This document shows, piece by piece, positions 27,208-38,984 of a stretch of DNA of 64,000 nt. Made by a program: the position numbers and the translations under genes. Origin of the DNA: Sinohyriopsis cumingii (Eukaryota > Mollusca > Bivalvia > Unionida > Unionidae); contig CM068831.1 in the NCBI GenBank assembly GCA_028554795.2, positions 31,918,644 through 31,982,643 on the forward strand, read 5' to 3'. A model generated the notes under the pieces. That model did no database searches. It was not told where the DNA came from and worked only from the letters and a program-made list of their open reading frames with translations. Position 1 is the first letter of the stretch, and each line of letters begins with the position of its first letter.

Positions 27208-29468
27208 TAGAAAAGCCTTTAGCTAGATGTCCGAACACAGTGGCGGAGATTCTTAAATCAATTTACGCAACAAAGAAATGGATACTACAGCACCTCGATT
27301 CACCAGCAGATACAATTGTGACGGCTGATAATATTTGTGAGTTTTCTTCAGCGTTTGACTCCCGGATTTGGGAAAAATATTTTACTTCCAGTGACTGTAG
27401 TTCATGATCACTGCCGTATTTCTGTTGCGCACAGAGCACAACTCGTTCGATTTGCAGTTGAGTATTTACCCCACAAAACCTAAAATCTATGCGGGTACGA
27501 TGGTCCTATGATTATCCAATCAGTAACTACGGCTTCAAAGTCATCTATTAGTGTGATGCCAAACAACATGGAAAAAAGATATTTCGACTTCGCCACCTGC
27601 AGTTTATCAATTATGTACTGTTAATGAATTTGTCTTTAGACAATTAGTCAGCAATCTCGCGTTGGAAAATTTCAAAATCCCTCGCAGGTATTGTCCAACA
27701 ATGCTGACTTAATAATGAGAAAAGGGATGTATCCGTACGAGTACATGAACGAATGGGCTAATTGTCCGAAACTAAGTTGCCACCGATCGAAGCCTTTGTT
27801 CGTTGTTGTCTCTTGAGAGTATTTCTGAAAGCGACTTGGAGCTCGCAATCCAATTTTGGACTTTATTAGAGTGCAAAATCTGGGGCGACTATCACAATAT
27901 ATATCTGCGCACAGAGGTGCTGTAGCTCTCTGATGTGTTTGAAAAATTTCGTGATACGGCCCTGGACGTGTACAAGCTCGATCCCGCCAATTTTGTTTCG
28001 TTACCAGGTATGGGCAGGGAGGTTTTGTTGCCCAAAACCTAACTCTCGTAAGAATTGCTCACGGACATTGAACAGCATCTTTATATCGAGCGATCACTTC
28101 GTGGCTGAATAACCATGGTGAGTCACATATACGTTCGTGGGAACAACCCAAACGTTTCCGGATATAACCCCGCTGCATCAAGCAGTTCCAATAATTTTTA
28201 GTTCAGTGGATTGACCCTGCACACATAGTTCTACAAAACGACTAGCACGATCACAACATCCACGGTGATCACGGAATCTTCTTTGAAGTTGACCTGGATT
28301 ATTCAGGGCATTAATACGAGTCGCACAACGATTATCCGCTGGCTCCAGAAGAGCTGGCGGTGCCAGGTGGTATGTGGTTGTCCACATATATATAATTGAT
28401 CGTTGATGAAACTGGACGCAAATATACCGAATGTACCATACTCGCCCCGAGTCTCGGGTCCAAACACAATTACGTACGACACGTTCGAAGCCTCCAGCTG
28501 TATCTGCGATTGGGTATGCGTGTAACCAAAATCCATCTAGTGCCTGGTTTTCGTCAACAAGTTTGGATGGCCCAGTACATGCAGATGAATACGGACCTAC
28601 GCACAAAAGCCAACAATGACTTTGACAGTAAGTTTGGATGGCCCAGTACATGCAGATGAATACGGACCTACGTACAAAAGCCAACAATGACTTTGAGAAG
28701 GACTTTTTCACGCTCAGGTACAATGCTGTGTTTGGGGAACCTTTGGAGAATCTGCAGAGACGAATCCGCGTAGATTTTGTCCGTGATGATGGTAGTGAGC
28801 AAGACAATGTTCAAACGCTCACCATGAACCCAGTCTTTAAGGCTGGAATTCATTCCTTCACAGCAAAAAATCAATACTCAAACTCACAGACTAATCTATG
28901 AACGATCTTGCGTGCCATATTTGTCGAAGCTGCTCTTGTACGGATTTTACTATGATAAGATCAAACAGTTTTATCAGAATAGGATCAAGGGTACGCCGAC
29001 ACTGACTCGTTGCTGATATATATCACCACCGAATATATGTAACCGGACATGGCACACTTATGTTTGGTTAACGAATTTGATATCAGCCACTATCCGAAAG
29101 AACATCCGTTGTTTCGTAACGCCAATTAAAAAGTGTTTGGCAAGTTTAAAGAAGAAAGCCAACTTATTGAAGAGAATTAGGGACTGCGGCCTAAAATATG
29201 CTTGATGGTAATCAGGTAGCAGAGCTCTGACAAGGTGTTCCAAAGGTGATTGTGCAAAAAATATCTCAAGCACGAGTTGTACCTTGAGTTTCTTCGTAAC
29301 AGTCGTGAATTTACGCACATCGCAAATATGATCTGATCCAAGAACCATCAACGAAGTGTTGTCCCCCTGCACCACGATGAGTTAGTCTCTTCTAGATACG
29401 ATGCGATGGCTACTACCCGATGCAATCACCACTTACGCGTTTAGTCAACGTGACCCAACTTACGATTG
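27208..29468 (+). pseudogene. Polinton protein-primed DNA polymerase B remnant
   Basis: Reading across frames gives the characteristic landmarks in order: MPNNMEKRYFDF (about 27560), KGMYPYEYMNEW (27723), a DVFEKFRDTALDVYKLDPAN stretch (27935), ITMVSHIYVRGNNP (28115), LGMRVTKIH (28510), NDFEKDFFTL (28685), YADTDSLLIY with the catalytic DTD (28992), SHYPKEHPLF (29085), GLRPK (29180) and a C-terminal LLPDAITTYAF. At least ten stops or frameshifts separate these blocks. A 71-bp tandem duplication lies at 28561-28702. PolB copies Polinton DNA by protein priming; this one is dead. Confidence 0.9.
28561..28702 (+). repeat. 71-bp tandem duplication inside the PolB remnant
   Basis: The segment starting GTTTGGATGGCCCAGTACAT at 28561 is repeated at 28632 with a C-to-T change. 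It duplicates the VWMAQYMQMNTDLRTKANND block and shifts the frame because 71 is not a multiple of three. Confidence 0.95.
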
Positions 29469-30180
29469 ATACTGGCTAATGGCGTGTTAACAAAAATCCA
29501 GCTAAATGTTCCATATCTGCTGTAACGACTTGTAATTCCTCTCGCACAAATGCAAGCCGAGGAGATTTTCCTCCTGTGAACTAAGTCCACTTGGTATTGT
29601 TCCATTCGGTGACGGTCGCAATCGGTAACGGGTAGATTGTCTTGGAGAATCAATCGTTCTGAGATCGTGAATACCTCGAAGGACCACTGTGGGTTAGAAA
29701 CGCGACGTTGTTGCCAGCCTTTAAACTCACCAGAATTATACCGATACTGAACAAACTTGTCTCCGAGCTGGTGAACCGCGTTGTTTTGCCGAATCGAACT
29801 GATAAGTTTTAACCTCGTACATGTGACTTCATTTTTCAAGGCTGCTATGATGAATGGGAGTCGCTCTAACCATTCTTGAGACCGCATTGGCCTCAAGAAA
29901 AACTCTTGTACGTACTGATGACCGAATATTCGTTCTACAGGAGTATACTCAACTCGTTCCTCAATAGCTTGGTCACGATATACATTGACCTGCCTGACAC
30001 CTACTCGCACATGGTGTTTTGTCAGCATCACATCCACAGATACGAGAAAATCCTTGCCAAGATCCACTTGTACCAATCGTGGCCACGTGAGTGGGACGTG
30101 TGCATAAATGTTCGCGAGTGCTTTACAAATAAACTTCTTTGCTCCACACTGATAATAAATTACAGTAACCGCTGATCCTA
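29441..30180 (-). pseudogene. Polinton integrase remnant (Polinton 1)
   Basis: A 211-codon open stretch on the minus strand starts within the catalytic core (VQVDLGKDFL, second Asp of the DDE triad), passes the region of the third acidic residue (AIEERVEYTPVERIFG), then RLPFIIAALKNEVTCTRLK, and enters a chromodomain-like tail (FVQYRYNSGEFKGWQQRR). It matches the Polinton 2 integrase at 40166-41560. The N-terminal zinc-binding and first-Asp regions lie upstream (to about 30500) in broken frames. It is convergent with PolB; their ends overlap by under 30 bp. Confidence 0.85.
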
Positions 30181-30659
30181 CATTACGTACTTAAACTCGA
30201 GTTGGATTTCTGTTACTGTTTTCCATTGATGTATCACGCAATATGAAAACATGATTGTAATAATCGACGAACAACTATTCAACGGCATCACGTAAAAGAA
30301 CATTCGAAGAGGCCCTTGGTACGAGCTAAGAATTTTATTCGATTTCTCCGCGCACCAAGTAACTGTCCAAGCTTGGTGTCAGAACTGTCTTTCCATAACG
30401 AAGTTCGTGCACTCATCCTTGACATATGTGCGGATTACCTCGTTTAGTCTTCTCATCATTGATTTGTCCGGAACCTTTAAGTCCGGGGAGTCAGTATCGA
30501 GATGTTTTGGATACATCAGTTGAACAATCAGACAAAGCAATCATGTAATAATTTCCGGCAGTGATATCACAGATCTATACAAAAGACAACGATGTGAAGC
30601 TGCTTAAAAATGTACTGAATTGGTTCAAAATGTGATGGAAGGCAGCAAACAAGTCAAAT

Positions 30660-31050
30660 GTAAAATGTAAGTTACGAGTGCGTCAGGCTGAACGATGTCT
30701 GACAGCGTGTTTCGAACGAACATTTGCGGCGTTGACCAAACCTGCAAAAGAAATTAATGAACGTGCCAAGGATATTGAAAAGGTCACTAAGGTCGCAACG
30801 GAACAAGTGATATCGGTCACGCAAACCGAAGAAGATCCTGGTCGCACTCGTGAACCAAGAGCACCAAGGCTATCATAAAAAGCCATAAAAACAACTAAAG
30901 AAGCTACTACTCGCTTGCCAGAGATGGTGGCTGAAGTAAAACAAAAGAAGAAGAAGACGTCGAAGATATATATTATTGATGCATACATCGAAGCAAACAT
31001 TGTAAAGAAGGTCGCCAGAGGATCAACAGAGACCCATTCCGTGTAAATAT
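30660..31050 (+). pseudogene. Scaffold-like coiled-coil protein piece, Polinton 1
   Basis: Reads LRVRQAERCLTACFERTFAA, then LTKPAKEINERAKDIEKV and a Lys/Glu-rich tail, interrupted by one stop at 30877. Position and wording suggest it corresponds to the start of the Polinton 3 gene at 57848 (LQVRQ... FKPITAVTEKA). Weakly supported homology; the function in virions would be structural at most. Confidence 0.5.
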
Positions 31051-33330
31051 TTAAATACCTCCCAACTGGAGAGATTTAGTGATCAAAGAATCATCAAAGC
31101 ATATTTAAAATTTTGGATCAAGTTGGTACAAAGAGGATTTATTGGGGCTAAAATAGCCTTATGCAAGATATTTTATTCTTATAATAATATACTTTAATTT
31201 GATGAAAGCTGGGAAAGGTAATGTAACAGCTTAAGAGATACAAAATTGTATGTATCTCCTGCACAGAGCAGAATAATATCAGACAGCCCATACAACTCAT
31301 ATTCTCTAGCCACGATTCCGAATTTGATAACCATATCTACAACATGTGGGGTCGAACAGACATATTGGTACTTTGTCGTAGCAAAATCTATTGAATTTCA
31401 TGACTTGCCGCCCTCAGTATGTAATGTCAACTAACCAATAGCGTTTTGCATTGTACGGACTGGCACTTGAAAATTGCTTCTTTATCAGTGCATTTAAGTT
31501 GCGTGCTCACCTTGACTCGATCATGTAGGAACAGTGCTCAAATTAGAACAAATTAATTTTAATTCGATGCGGTGGTTTGCAGCCGCATCCAATGAAATTC
31601 ACAGACCTGAAGCACACGCATATCTGCTCGATACACCAATGTGTAGATAACGTTATCAAATAGAAAACTTTGCTAGCGAAGAAGATAGAACGACAACGAC
31701 ACAAGAATATCATGGGTATTGACTATCCAATGCCAATTACAGGTGAATATTCGGATCGACCAGTATATACTTGTGAAATTGAGGCAGAATAATGCTCAGT
31801 TCACGCAGCCGCTCTCACCCAAAATGTAAGAAGCCTCCACTGGATCAGAAAAATAAAAACAAATTGCACCTAAATCTCCTGCTTTGGAAGAAAAACCATA
31901 TTGGATAGACGAACATGTACAAAGGTTTCACGGCAACCGATACCAAGACTTAAACCAACAAAACAAGAAGTTGTGTATATTGTTTATTAGAATTTTTTAC
32001 GTAGCTTTAAAAACAATTTCAGTCATATCGCTACTACGTCTGCATTGTGACAGTTTGTGGTAATGTCTACCACTGGGGCATCATTACGCAGATATGTAGC
32101 ATCATATTCCACCCGCTCATATTATCCGGACACAAGGCCGACCAGTTCTAACACTAACCTCTTAATAGTTTGCGCCTTGCGAGGCAGATGTTAGTACCAT
32201 TTGTAAAAGTCTTTGGTGTGACTCTACAATGGGTTTGAACTCGCGACCTCCCACATCCGGGGCGGGCGCTCTAGCACTAGGCCACAGGAGCGGTCCATGG
32301 AGAGTGCCTTGGTGTTGAACTGTTTGATCATAAAGTCTCTGCAGAGTGATATGAAATACTTGTGTGATCAGCTCGTGCTGGCAACAATGCGCCCAAAGTA
32401 ATCAATGAAGCCACATAGATATATGAGGCCGTTGCTTACTAATTATCGTATGGACAGAGATACATATCGTGCTGATGCATAAACGTGTTGAATATATGCA
32501 TGATGTATACAACATCGATGATGAGTTCTGACACAATTTAGACGGTGATGTAGGTTTAACATATGCTGCGATGCCACAAGTGGTTTGAAATACTACCCAG
32601 ATCTTGATCACAAATGATTACCTTCCACAAAACGAAAATGCAGTGTGACATTTTCTGCACCTATTACTGGTGATGAATCACGCACACTTGAGATCACTCT
32701 AGCATCTCTGTGAGTGTTTTACAGTTGTCCTAATATCCAATCCGAACCGTTTGGTTGCCTGCCCGCGAATGGTACATTTGTGTCTACAGTAGACTTTGTC
32801 AATGACATACAAATGAAATTTCATTTTGCGCGAGCGACAGATAAACCACCAAGAACGAAATTCGAAGTTCAGTACTGTCTTTGCCATATACTCTCAAACT
32901 TATGCAACATTCCAGATGACAAACGATTCTTGCATGTGGGATGTTTTGTCGCAACCTGACTTTGTGAAAATTATCTTAACGACTCAACTAAATTTAACTT
33001 GTGATGCGTCAGTGGTAGTTATGAAAGCAGGTCTGAAACAACATATGTAGCTGTTTAATGTTACATACTGTTTGCGTTTTCACCAACCGTGGAACCATGC
33101 GATTTTATATAGATTACGCCCGCGACACCTATATATATGTAAAGTCATAATAATCGGCTGATCCATATTTGTTTTTCCTTTGTGGATTGAGACGGGCATG
33201 TGGTGGGTCTGCGCGGTCAATCGTTATGATACAACTGTACATTATGGTTCGACCTGATATTTAATTATACAAAAGGAATGACAGTCATGCACGGACTTGT
33301 GAAACACATTCGCATAGTTAACACCAGAAA
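31051..33330. other. Decayed Polinton 1 interior, plus an inserted SINE
   Basis: Short frames only. RWFAAASNEIHRPEAHAYLL (about 31567) and a frame at 32714-32959 (FGCLPANGTFVSTVDFVNDI) look like former coding pieces, but I cannot assign them. Confidence 0.45.
31985..32310 (-). mobile_element. tRNA-derived SINE, minus strand
   Basis: Reverse reading gives box A TGGCCTAGTGC and box B GAGTTCAAACCC at the 5' end (32230-32300), then a body that also occurs, without the tRNA head, at 55810-56015. It is inserted in the Polinton 1 remnant. Confidence 0.75.
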
Positions 33331-33359
33331 ACTCGTTTTCATATTACTATACTGAGGTA

Positions 33360-34030
33360 TTTGATCAGGCTTTGGACATGGAAGCGCCTGTACTAGTGGA
33401 TCGAAGCAAGCGAGAGTTTCAGTATTACTCATATCCGGGCAGGGATCCCAATCAGTTAAAAGCAGAATAGAAAGTGCAAGACACGTCTAGTTTGCTTTCT
33501 TCGTTGTGAGGCATTGTTTTGTTGTTTTTTTAAATTGAATGAAAACCGGCACAGGCTGTCGATATCAATTATCCTGCTAATGCCCAAGTGGGATTTGTCA
33601 ATAATGGTATGATACCGTTGTTCAACAGTGCACGTTATTACGTCGATGGAAATGAAATTGAATTCGTCTTGCACAAAGCTGACGTGGCAGAAACAATTAT
33701 AGGACACGCCAGGTACAGTTATGATTACCCAAGAACCGCTATTCCAACAATGCCGTTTGCAAAGATGCAACTAAAAATGCAGACAATCCTCAACCCTTGC
33801 AGTTCACATTGATTCCTTACAGCACACACAGCTGCTCGCACAGCCCTGTTGACAAACCCAAATAAAAATTTTAGCTTTGGATTTGAACAGCGTCAATCGT
33901 AACGTTTTGGTGATTCACTGAGGGTTTCTGGCGTAAACTTCCTTAGTCACTTGTTTATGTTTGTAGAGATGTTCGCAAAGTTATATTTGGAACCAAAAAC
34001 ATGGTCACTTTTTTGTCGTAAGAACAATTC
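33360..34030 (+). pseudogene. Polinton capsid protein remnant (Polinton 1)
   Basis: Pieces LDMEAPVLVDRSKREFQYYS (33375), then QVGFVNNGMIPLF and IIGHARYSYDYPRTA (33585-33740), then SFGFEQRQS and LFMFVEMFAKLYLEPKTWSL (33870-34010). They follow the Polinton 3 capsid (59739-60807) in order. The part after the last block is missing: the reading runs straight into the pVI-like protein, so about 120 C-terminal codons were deleted. Presumed double jelly-roll capsid protein, by position and analogy. Confidence 0.75.
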
Positions 34031-34343
34031 CAACGATGCAGTTGGACGTGGTGGTAAAGTTGGGTTGTCAACACTGATTTTGTATATACCTGTGTTATCC
34101 CGTTCACTTTCTCCGTTTCTTGCAGCAATTCCAGATTTGTTGGCGGCAACGGATATAGCGGTTAAAAAAGCTACATCGTTAAGGGCAGTCGGAACTGCAC
34201 CAGGACTGGTTTCGATAAAGGCAGTGAGAGGCCGTAATAAAAAATACAAGGCTTTCGATTACCAGGTACGAGCCGTCAAATACCCTCAAAGAAAGGCCTT
34301 CGATTTCCAGGTCGCAGAAGATCGTGTCACGGACCCATCGTGA
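34030..34343 (+). pseudogene. pVI/pX-like small virion protein remnant (Polinton 1)
   Basis: Contains LSPFLAAIPDLLAATDIAVK and RAVGTAPGLVSIKAV, matching the hydrophobic Ala-rich segment of the Polinton 3 protein at 60875-61348. Fused in frame to the capsid remnant by the upstream deletion. Confidence 0.65.
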
Positions 34344-34690
34344 TTTAATCGAGATGTCAGAATCAATCAAACATGTTCGTGGTATTGATGTGAGATGAAC
34401 TTATATCGATGGTGCCACATACACGGGAAACTGGCATCGTCAATCTGGATTTATTAACAGGCCCTGGCACTCATTGGGTCTCATACGTGGTAACATCTCA
34501 ACATAGTTTGTATTTTGACTCGAATGGATTTGCACTGCCAGTTGAAGTTGTTAATTATGTATCAGGGTATTGTAAGCAACCGTTGTTTCATTCGACTATG
34601 TAATTACAAACACACTTGGGTGGTCCCAAATGCGGACATCTTGTCATTGAAGCGTTGCGTACACTGGAGCGTGCAATTTCACATTAACAT
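34344..34690 (+). pseudogene. Adenain-like cysteine protease remnant (Polinton 1)
   Basis: ETGIVNLDLLTGPGTHWVSY carries the catalytic His, LYFDSNGFALPVEV the Asp region, and KCGHLVIEALRTLE further on the catalytic Cys region. A stop separates the N-terminal part and a frameshift separates the Cys block. Such proteases mature virion proteins in adenoviruses and Polintons. Confidence 0.8.
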
Positions 34691-34761
34691 ACGTGTGATA
34701 TTATACAACAATATTTGTTAACATTTACGGACGTTACACATCTCGATGAAACAGTCCTGAT

Positions 34762-35130
34762 ATGGATCTGAGCAGGTTTACCACTAAAACCGATTTGATT
34801 GCGCTTGCCAACAATGTTGTCGGCCTTGATCCAGGTGACATTATTATGTTTGAAGATCGCAATTGCAAAACTAAAACGTCTAACGTAGAGAATCAAGATA
34901 TTATTGACAAGCTCAAAGGCACTGTTGCAAAGAATCTTGTTGAGGTCACTGAAAACTTAAGAATCAGAGACAGCTGCGTCTCGATGTAGTTATCAAATAC
35001 TATGTTGATACAGCTATTATTGTAATAAAACAATACGTGCAAGAAATCGCTCATGTGTACGCATCACCGCGTGTTGTAAGTTAATTTACAAAATATGGCA
35101 AACCGCCAACCAGTAAAGAAGAGGAAATAT
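34762..35130 (+). pseudogene. Fibre-like protein remnant (Polinton 1)
   Basis: MDLSRFTTKTDLIALANN and TSNVENQDIIDKLKGTVAKN match IDLSKYVTKDEIDNL and TSNIKWNDIVRRVLGAVTDN of the Polinton 3 gene at 61864-62831. The frame closes at 34989, and short pieces continue to about 35130. Confidence 0.6.
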
Positions 35131-36185
35131 CTGAATTTAAACAAACAACTGATCTAATTGTTTTTGATAATTTAAATGGTTTTGATAACCCTAAATCTAA
35201 CATACATCGCGAGAGTCTGGATTATATTTTTTATTATATCCGGTTATTGCAACGGATGGAGTCAAGTAACAGCTTTAATAATTAATCAGCCTGGCCTGAG
35301 AATAGTAATGCGTGATGAACCCGACACCGTTGCTCCAAATGCGACATCATTATCATTGTTATCTAGAGTAAAAATTCAGTTTGAAACAATGCACATCTAT
35401 CCAGTCGGACACATTGCCGTTTTTGGTATTTGTGTTTAAGATTAGATATTATCAATATATTATAAGTAATGGATTCAACTGAGAAGGTTTTACAGACGGG
35501 GTTATGGACCGCTGAGTGAAGATGCTAACATCGATAATCACTTTGTCCCACCTGTAGATGAATATCTTCGTTGTTACCAGGTCCTTGCATACAATGAAAT
35601 ATATTATGACAGTAAGCACCAAATACAAATTGATAGCTGGAACCAACATGACATCTACCACAACCAACTCTAGGTCAGTTTGGAATCATCGCCCACGCAA
35701 ACGTCCAAAAGTTGACTACAGTAACAAATGCAATATCACTCCGGGATAGGTTCTACAATAAGTAAGTATCATTCACCAATGTATCCACCCAGTTACGTTT
35801 ACCATCGAATACTTTATTCAAGGTTAACTCAACTAAGAAAAAAAAGATCTCGATTATTATTCAAGAAGGAAGTACTTGTTCCGGTAACAGTTACTAGGCA
35901 AAGACGATCTTAAGATGTACTTGCGTGATTGGTGTGTTTTTGGATGAGAGGTGTGCAAAACCATTAGGAGATTTAAGTATTCCTGTGACACATGTATTCT
36001 ATAACTGCATCACAATTTTGCCAGTAGAAAGGGTAATTGGCTAGAAGTTCGCTTGCGTATTGCATATGTTAATGATGATGAGACTGTGCAAGGTATGCCT
36101 GTCGTGTAATTGAAATACGCGATTGTATTATTAATATAAGAACTATGACGGACCCTCATTTTTACTGACGTCAAAAATAATCGAA
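35131..36185 (+). other. Decayed 3' part of Polinton 1
   Basis: Frames of 60-90 codons (35176-35439, 35558-35749, 35728-35913) without clear family. Arg/Lys-rich stretches such as RPRKRPKVDYSNK suggest former virion or nuclear proteins. Confidence 0.4.
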
Positions 36186-36189
36186 GCGG

Positions 36190-36500
36190 AAAAACAGTTG
36201 CGTGAAACGGCAGCAACTGTTGTTTTTTGTATAAATGGAATAACAACCACATCAAATGTCGTGAGTGCACCAGTCAGTATCACTGTCAGACTTATTTCGA
36301 TAATAACTGGTGTATTTGACGTTGCAAGCAAATTTATTTCGATACGACTACAATCTCGATACGTGCCTACTCCTAACATGCTTTCAGCTGCACAAAGCAG
36401 TTCTAATACGATCAATAGATTGTAGTCAGTAGTGATCAAGGATAAAATTATCAGTGCGGCTGAGTTTGAATCAGAAATAGAATATCACGGTGATTTATGA
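36190..36500 (+). pseudogene. Hydrophobic protein remnant similar to Polinton 3 gene at 63142
   Basis: VVSAPVSITVRLISIITGVF followed by DVASKFI resembles [15 protein letters not shown]...[12 protein letters not shown] of the 63142-63642 protein, including the double hydrophobic stretch. A stop at 36424 is followed in the same frame by ISAAEFESEIEY. Confidence 0.55.
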
Positions 36501-36564
36501 GCACAAATAGAAAACAGCGCTGTTGCAGATTTACAGACAATATAATTCGTGTAAGGTTGCAGAG
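36423..36564 (+). repeat. 142-bp inverted repeat, left copy
   Basis: Its reverse complement occurs at 37638-37779 with only a couple of mismatches. It covers the end of the hydrophobic-protein remnant. Confidence 0.95.
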
Positions 36565-36639
36565 AACAGGTTATCTATCGAAAACACATTTTTAGCTGGC
36601 AGTGTTTGTATTGATCATTGCCATATTCATGTTTGTGTG

Positions 36640-36900
36640 AGTGTTACACACTCTGCCATTGCAAGTAGAGTAGTAGGAATGCCCGGGGTTTAGTCCCACT
36701 GGACCTTGGGTGGGCACTGATAGACGCCACTGCCCTATGCCCCCCTTCATGATCCACCATATGGTTGGGTTGTATCGTTACTAAACATGCATGAGATGCT
36801 TAGGTCGCATATGGGTAAAGTTAGTTAAGGGACGGAGGCAATGAATGATGGCATTGATCCTTGAACCGAACCGTAAATTCACATACTACTACATGTGTGT
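36640..36900 (+). mobile_element. Possible SINE
   Basis: A GGGGTTTAGTCCC box-B-like sequence and a G/C-rich body stand out from the surrounding AT-rich DNA. No second copy in the window. Confidence 0.3.
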
Positions 36901-38930
36901 TCTCGATGATGCCGAATTGAGATTTTGTCAGGTGTTCAAACTGCCCAGGTGTACAGCAAGATGGTAGTTTATTTAAAGTTAAAAACGTTTTGGCTGATCA
37001 AGGAGCATAAACAATGAAATTTATTGGAATAAATACGTCGTTTACGGATGGTGGCTTTTCATTCAAAAAGGACATTTAAACAGAAGAGAGATGGGAACGA
37101 AAGATATTTTGCTCTAAACATTTCGCTGGAGGCATATTTAAATTAATTTATCAATTGTGTTATGTTCAGCTTGAATTTACAGATATTTGAGGTCATGCTT
37201 TAACTATAACTGATAAACATTGTTTACAGTCCCCTGTAGAAGAGACAAATCATAATATTATCATATTTATATTTTAGATTAAAATTATCATGATTATATC
37301 TTGAGCGTTCCTTTACATTCCATTGGCTGATGATGACCTTTTTCTTGACTTGCATCATATATGTATTTAATTATGTTGAATAAAGACACTACCTCAAGTG
37401 CGTTCTTTTTTATTTACAGGTTTTAAAACTTCTTTGTATGACATAACCAGTCCAAAAACAAAACAACCAAGAAACTGTTACAATAAATTTATTTAAACCT
37501 GAGAAAATTTTACAAATTCATCAATTGATTGTTTTACGGTATCACTTGCTCTTTCTTTATTTCACATGTTGAAATAAAATTTGAATTTTTTGATTTATTT
37601 ATGGCAGCGTTCATTTGGCTTGCAAAGTCAAAGTGTACTCTGCAACCTTACACGAATTATATTGTCTGTAAATCTGCAACAGCGTTGTTTTCTACTTGTG
37701 CTCATAAATCACCGTGATATTCTATTTCTGATTCAAACTCAGCCGCACTGATAATTTTATCCTTGATCACTACTGACTATCGTTCCAGCACTGTCAAAAA
37801 GTTCACGAGCTTGCAGCCGCTACCTTGGCATTCCTTGATATCACGTCGAAAAGAAAGGCGTGCGAGACACTTTCCACGGAACATAGGGAACTGAAATGCC
37901 TACAATTTGGTCCCGCCCTAACGACTAACGACCAGGCTAGAGAAACCCAATCCATGCTTGTGAAATATCTTCGATTAACAAGTAGAGAAGGACACCTTAA
38001 AAGTGGCGGCCTTCTATTTTAGTAATCCAACCGTCGTGCTGCAAATTGATGAGATCGAGAAGATGGCTGCCCATATTATATATAATATTGTATGCGCTCT
38101 GGGATTTGATGGGCATTTGTCTTCTGCTTTCTGTTTGCCCTCGTCTTTTGAACGCAAAAGTGCATCACTTCAGGTATGTTATTATTGTTTTGAGTGGGCT
38201 CTTCTGTCTGCCCTCTAACCAACAGGCAACAGTTTAAAGTTACCAGATTAGCAAATTACCACTAGCACCTGGAAGAGCTTGTCCTTACAGACACTTGGCT
38301 TTGCGGTCAAGGATATGGTTTAAAGCTCTGCTAGTGTACTCAAACAACTTTCGTTTATGTGATCAATTTAATCTTCTGGACGTGAGTATGTCAAATACTT
38401 CATCATTAATGAAAACAAGGACTACAAAATATCACTTTTTATCGCTGGAGGCAGCACGCTATTAGCCGAATTCGCGTTCGGCAACTTCCGTCCGTAAAGA
38501 CAAGGCGGAAGTGGCGGAAGTGACGTGATGTAGGGAACAGTATATTTCTACTTTCCTTGTTAGTTGCATTCAATACCTTGGGTCATCAGATCAGTAACAG
38601 GTGAGATAGTCAGCAGTGACCATTTGAGAGAGGACGATTTCGACACCGTCTATAAAATGAAAGAGTCACTTGGTATAACGACCATCAGACGACTCGTGCC
38701 AAATGCAGCGGCAGAGAGGTTGAACAGATCTTTTGCTGGATCGTCATTTATGAAAATATAAAGCTTCCTGTGAAAATGAAAATATAAGGTCATTAACCCA
38801 AAATCGAAACATCTTACTGACAGAGCGTTTCTCTAATAACTTAGTTTATTTTGTTACTTTATTTTTGTCACTAGTGGGTTTTTTTAAGTATGCACGTTCG
38901 TTTATCCACCAGACATTTAATTAAGGTCGC
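36901..38930. other. Intergenic, no gene seen apart from the inverted repeat
   Basis: AT-rich DNA with short frames. Contains the second copy of the 142-bp inverted repeat. Confidence 0.45.
37638..37779 (-). repeat. 142-bp inverted repeat, right copy
   Basis: Reverse complement of 36423-36564, about 1.07 kb away, so the DNA between them could form a snap-back structure. High identity next to heavily decayed genes implies a recent duplication. Confidence 0.95.
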
Positions 38931-38984
38931 ACTCCCTCTGCTGCTGTAATTAAATCAATATTATATCAGTCTCTCGTCCAAAGA

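Larger units (their letters stand above)
27100..36570 (+). mobile_element. Polinton 1, heavily decayed
   Basis: PolB, integrase, a scaffold-like piece, capsid, pVI-like, protease and fibre-like remnants lie in a typical Maverick order over about 9.5 kb. Every gene is broken by stops or frameshifts. The structural half is collinear with the better-kept Polinton 3 at 57573-64000. Its termini could not be identified. Confidence 0.8.

Noticed and set aside
35176-35439. The 87-codon frame as the counterpart of the Polinton 3 fibre C-terminus
   Set aside because: Position fits, but I could not match more than scattered residues to 62397-62831.
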